From the NCBI GenBank assembly GCA_044238435.1, contig JBIIDH010000123.1:1-8923 (forward strand): 8,923 bases of DNA. Direction: 5' to 3'. The position numbers and the translations under genes are program-made. The DNA is from VFMC01 sp044238435 (GTDB lineage: Bacteria > Actinomycetota > Acidimicrobiia > Acidimicrobiales > Ilumatobacteraceae). Of the stretch, positions 6,673 through 8,923 are shown piece after piece. Position 1 is the stretch's first letter. Every line of letters starts with the position of its first letter. The notes below the pieces were generated by a model. The model searched no databases. It saw only the letters and a program-made list of their open reading frames with translations, and was not told where the DNA came from.

Positions 6673-7914
6673 TCAGGCCTTCGGGCGGAAGCCGATGTGC
6701 AGCTCGCGCAGGGCGCGCAGGCAGAAGTTGGGGTGGTGGCGGAAGTCGTTGGCGTCGTCGACGAACCACATCTCGTCGACCCGGTCGACCAGCGCCCGGA
6801 ACCCGATGGTCAGCTCGCGGCGGGCGAGTGGGGCGCCCAGGCAGTGGTGGGTGCCGAACCCGAAGGCGAGGTGCGAGCGCAGGTTGTCGCGGTCGAGGTC
6901 CATCTCGGCCGGGCAGGCGAACTGTTCGGCATCGCGGTTGGCAGCCGCGTAGCGCACGTTGATGACCGACCCGGCGGGAATGGTGACGCCGTGCATCTCC
7001 ACGTCGACCGCGGCGGTGCGGAACAGGCCCTGCACAGGGCCCTCCAGACGCAGCACCTCCTCGGCCAGTTTCGGCACGTACTCGTCGGGGTCGGCCTGTA
7101 CCTGGGCCCACACGTGCGGATTGGCGACGAGCAGGCGCACGCCCTCGGCCAGCGCGTTGGTGGTGGTCTCGCTGCCGCCCACGAACGTGTCGGCCATCAT
7201 CTCGGCGTGCAACTCCTCGTCGGTGAGGGTGCGGCCCCACTCGGGGATGACCGTGTTCACCAGATCCGACAGCAGCGTGTCGTCGGGCTGCACGCGCAGC
7301 CGCTCGAAGATGGGCTGGAAGTAGTGCTGGGCAGCGATCTCCATCTCGGTCGACCAGATCGCCTCTTCCTCGGTCTGCATCATCCCGAGGCGCTGCACCC
7401 AGGCGTCGGTCCACGCCTTGATCTGCCAGATGTCGTCCTCCGGCGCACCCATCTGGCGGCCGATGACGATGAGTGGCAGCGGAATGGCGAACACCCGCAC
7501 CCAGTCGCAGCGCCCCTCCGCGATGAAGCCGTCGATCAGTCGGTGGGCGAGTTGCTCGATGAACGGGTCGAGCTCTTTGATCTTCGCCGGCCGGAACGCA
7601 TGGTTGAACAGGCCGCGCATCTCGCGGTGCTCGGGGTCGTCGCGGCTGGCCAGGGTTGCGGCCGGTACCCAGCCCTTGTCGGCGTAGAGCTGCTTCAACA
7701 TGGCCGAACGCGGGTCGACGCGGCCGCGGTGCCGGGCGCTGGTGAACCGTTCGGTGTCGAGCAGCACGGTGCGCACATCGTCGTACCGGGTGATCACGTA
7801 CATGCGGCTGACCGGGTCGCGGTACACCGGGGCCTGCTCGCGCAGCGCGTCGTACGCGGCATACGGGCAGTCGGACACCTCGGGGTCGAGGAAGGTGAGG
7901 CGCTCGAGGTCCAT
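6673..7914 (-). CDS. Cytochrome P450 (complete)
   Basis: 413 residues from ATG 7914, a normal soluble bacterial class I P450 that would take electrons from a ferredoxin. All hallmarks are intact: I-helix oxygen-activation motif GGSETT (246-251), ExxR as E286-V-L-R289, and the heme loop FGFGTHHCLG with thiolate C358, followed by APLARRE. The K-helix partner region and PAGSVINVRYAAANRD (313-328) also match the family. An in-frame GTG at 7956 with GGAGG 5 bases upstream would add 14 residues. I prefer ATG 7914 because the added codons use A/T third bases far more often than the gene does (CAT, TGT, GAT, TCA), and because LTFLDPE is usually near the N-terminus. It is followed after 2 bp by the Rieske gene, so the two are likely translated together. 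Subfamily and substrate cannot be assigned by eye. Confidence 0.93.
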   Translation of the reverse strand: MDLERLTFLDPEVSDCPYAAYDALREQAPVYRDPVSRMYVITRYDDVRTVLLDTERFTSARHRGRVDPRSAMLKQLYADKGWVPAATLASRDDPEHREMRGLFNHAFRPAKIKELDPFIEQLAHRLIDGFIAEGRCDWVRVFAIPLPLIVIGRQMGAPEDDIWQIKAWTDAWVQRLGMMQTEEEAIWSTEMEIAAQHYFQPIFERLRVQPDDTLLSDLVNTVIPEWGRTLTDEELHAEMMADTFVGGSETTTNALAEGVRLLVANPHVWAQVQADPDEYVPKLAEEVLRLEGPVQGLFRTAAVDVEMHGVTIPAGSVINVRYAAANRDAEQFACPAEMDLDRDNLRSHLAFGFGTHHCLGAPLARRELTIGFRALVDRVDEMWFVDDANDFRHHPNFCLRALRELHIGFRPKA

Positions 7915-7994
7915 GGCTGAGGTGACCGTATCGCTGCTGCGGATGGCACAATGCACCGAAGCCTCCGGGTGAGGGCGACGTACTGGGGGGTGCG
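7915..7994. promoter_or_regulatory. Divergent intergenic region between P450 and second Rieske gene
   Basis: These 80 bp (38 bp if the P450 starts at GTG 7956) must hold promoters for both directions. On the minus strand a TANNNT-type TACGGT (plus-strand 7925-7930) ends 10 bases before the P450 ATG, which predicts a leader of only about 4 bases. On the plus strand a G run at 7985-7990, just before the ATG at 7995, is the only Shine-Dalgarno-like element for the Rieske gene. No convincing operator palindrome was found. Confidence 0.45.
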
Positions 7995-8923
7995 ATGATC
8001 CACGAACCGACGAGGGGCGATGTGCCGGTGCGGTTGGGCCCCGGGGTGTGCCAGTTGCCCGACCACGGCCCCAGCACCATGTCGGCCGACGTGTACGCCG
8101 ACCCGGTGCGCTACGAGCTCGAACGCGAGCGGGTGCTGGCCCGGCACTGGCTGCTCGCCGGCAGGGTCGAGCAGGTGCCCGAGCCGGGCGACTGGATCAC
8201 CTACGAGGGCCACGGCGAGACCGTGGTGGTGGCCCGTCAGCCCGACGGGTCGCTGGCGGCGTTCCACAACGTGTGCCAGCACCGCGGCCCGGCCATCGTC
8301 GGCCCACTGCAGGGCTGTGGCGCCCGCCGGTTCACCTGCCCGTATCACGGCTGGGTGTACGACACGGCCGGCGTGCTGGTGGGCGTGCCCGAACGCGACG
8401 ACTTCGACCCAGCGCACCTCGAGGGCCTGCGCGCCCCGGCCGTGGCCGTCGACACCTGGGGCGGGTGGATCTGGATCAACCTGCTCGGCCCCGAGGCGGC
8501 ACCGCCCCTGGCCGACGGTATCGGACCCGAGATCATGGCCGACCTCGGGCGCTACCGCATGGACGACATGGTGCTGCACGAGGTGCTCGAGTTCGACGTG
8601 CCGGTCAGCTACAAGGCCATCGTCGACGGCTTCAACGAGGTGTACCACGTCACCGAGTTGCACCATGTGCCGCCGGCGTTCACCAAGTCGGTGCGGGGCA
8701 CCAGCTTCTTCATCGTGGGCGACAACTCGATGTGCTTCGTGCCCAAACCGCAGCACCTCGACGACCTGGTAGCCGATCCCGACCACCACCGCTACGCCAT
8801 CTGCCACTACGTGGTGTTCCCCAACACGGTGTTCAACTGCAACCCCGAGCACATCCAGGTGTTCAACCCGGTGCCCGTCGGCGTCGACCGCACCCGGTTC
8901 CGCTGCTGGGAGATCCTGTACCG
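7995..8923 (+). CDS. Second Rieske non-heme iron oxygenase alpha subunit (3' end outside window)
   Basis: The frame is open from ATG 7995 to the window end, giving 309 full codons of an expected ~400. The Rieske centre ligands are C94-Q-H96 and C115-P-Y-H118, followed by GWVYD. The mononuclear iron ligands are H218 and H223 in NEVYHVTELHH, with E215 at the bridging position. The C-terminal carboxylate ligand lies beyond the window. It shares the layout and short strings (WLLAGR, CQHRG) with the other Rieske alpha subunit but differs widely elsewhere, so it is a diverged paralogue, not a recent copy. Upstream there is a G run (7985-7990) 4 bases before the ATG. The gene is divergent from the P450. 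The 2-His motif places it among ring-hydroxylating or demethylating oxygenases; substrate unknown. Completeness of the C-terminus cannot be checked here. Confidence 0.9.
   Translation, partial: MIHEPTRGDVPVRLGPGVCQLPDHGPSTMSADVYADPVRYELERERVLARHWLLAGRVEQVPEPGDWITYEGHGETVVVARQPDGSLAAFHNVCQHRGPAIVGPLQGCGARRFTCPYHGWVYDTAGVLVGVPERDDFDPAHLEGLRAPAVAVDTWGGWIWINLLGPEAAPPLADGIGPEIMADLGRYRMDDMVLHEVLEFDVPVSYKAIVDGFNEVYHVTELHHVPPAFTKSVRGTSFFIVGDNSMCFVPKPQHLDDLVADPDHHRYAICHYVVFPNTVFNCNPEHIQVFNPVPVGVDRTRFRCWEILY

Noticed and set aside
6514..7920. Long plus-strand open frame opposite the P450
   Set aside because: Shadow of the P450 coding strand; no ribosome site or domain, and composition typical of antisense frames in GC-rich DNA.
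5444..8080. Very long open minus-strand frame (878 codons) spanning the Rieske gene and the P450 in another frame
   Set aside because: The frame is real only for the Rieske part (to 6670). Upstream it is a shadow of the P450 gene, rich in Arg/Ala/Pro/Gly as expected for out-of-frame high-GC DNA, so it is not a fusion protein.
1..8923. Mobile elements, CRISPR arrays, tRNA or rRNA genes, riboswitches
   Set aside because: I looked on both strands and saw no transposase or integrase, terminal inverted repeats, spaced repeats, or tRNA-like folds; gaps between genes are all under 100 bp.

Overview
The window is uniformly GC-rich, with near-total G/C at third codon positions, closely packed genes and little intergenic DNA. 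Some genes have clear Shine-Dalgarno sites; others appear to start right at the transcript end, with an actinobacterial TANNNT -10 box just before the ATG. Together with the gene types (many cytochromes P450, Rieske oxygenases, VOC, SnoaL-like and ABM proteins) this suggests a free-living, high-GC actinobacterium. A lineage such as Acidimicrobiia or a mycobacterial relative is plausible, but that is inference. I see no rRNA, tRNA, CRISPR array, insertion sequence, phage gene or transcriptional regulator.

Layout, left to right. (1) Minus strand: the first 32 codons of a cytochrome P450 run off the left edge, preceded in the same direction by an EntS-like MFS exporter. (2) Divergent from these, across a 64-bp G-rich gap, is a plus-strand operon: an ABM-fold protein, an iron-dependent carotenoid-cleavage-type oxygenase with all four His ligands, and an Nramp-family metal transporter with an altered metal site. 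(3) A minus-strand VOC/glyoxalase-like protein, whose 3' end overlaps that of the transporter by 14 bp, is divergent from a plus-strand SnoaL-like (NTF2-fold) protein. (4) Convergent with the SnoaL gene is a minus-strand pair: a complete cytochrome P450 followed 2 bp later by a Rieske oxygenase alpha subunit. (5) Divergent from that P450, a second Rieske alpha subunit starts at 7995 and runs off the right edge.

Taken together this is an oxygenase-rich accessory region: two P450s, two Rieske non-heme iron oxygenases, one carotenoid/stilbene-type oxygenase, three small alpha/beta proteins that often modify or isomerise oxidised intermediates, one small-molecule exporter and one metal transporter. 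The simplest reading is catabolism or tailoring of a hydrophobic compound such as a terpenoid, apocarotenoid, steroid or aromatic. The substrate cannot be read from sequence. No ferredoxin, reductase or Rieske beta subunit is present, so electron-transfer partners must lie elsewhere.

The points most worth following up are the carotenoid-oxygenase/Nramp coupling with the altered Nramp metal site, the Glu at the bridging position in both Rieske proteins, the P450-Rieske coupled pair facing a second Rieske gene, and the shared leaderless promoter geometry.
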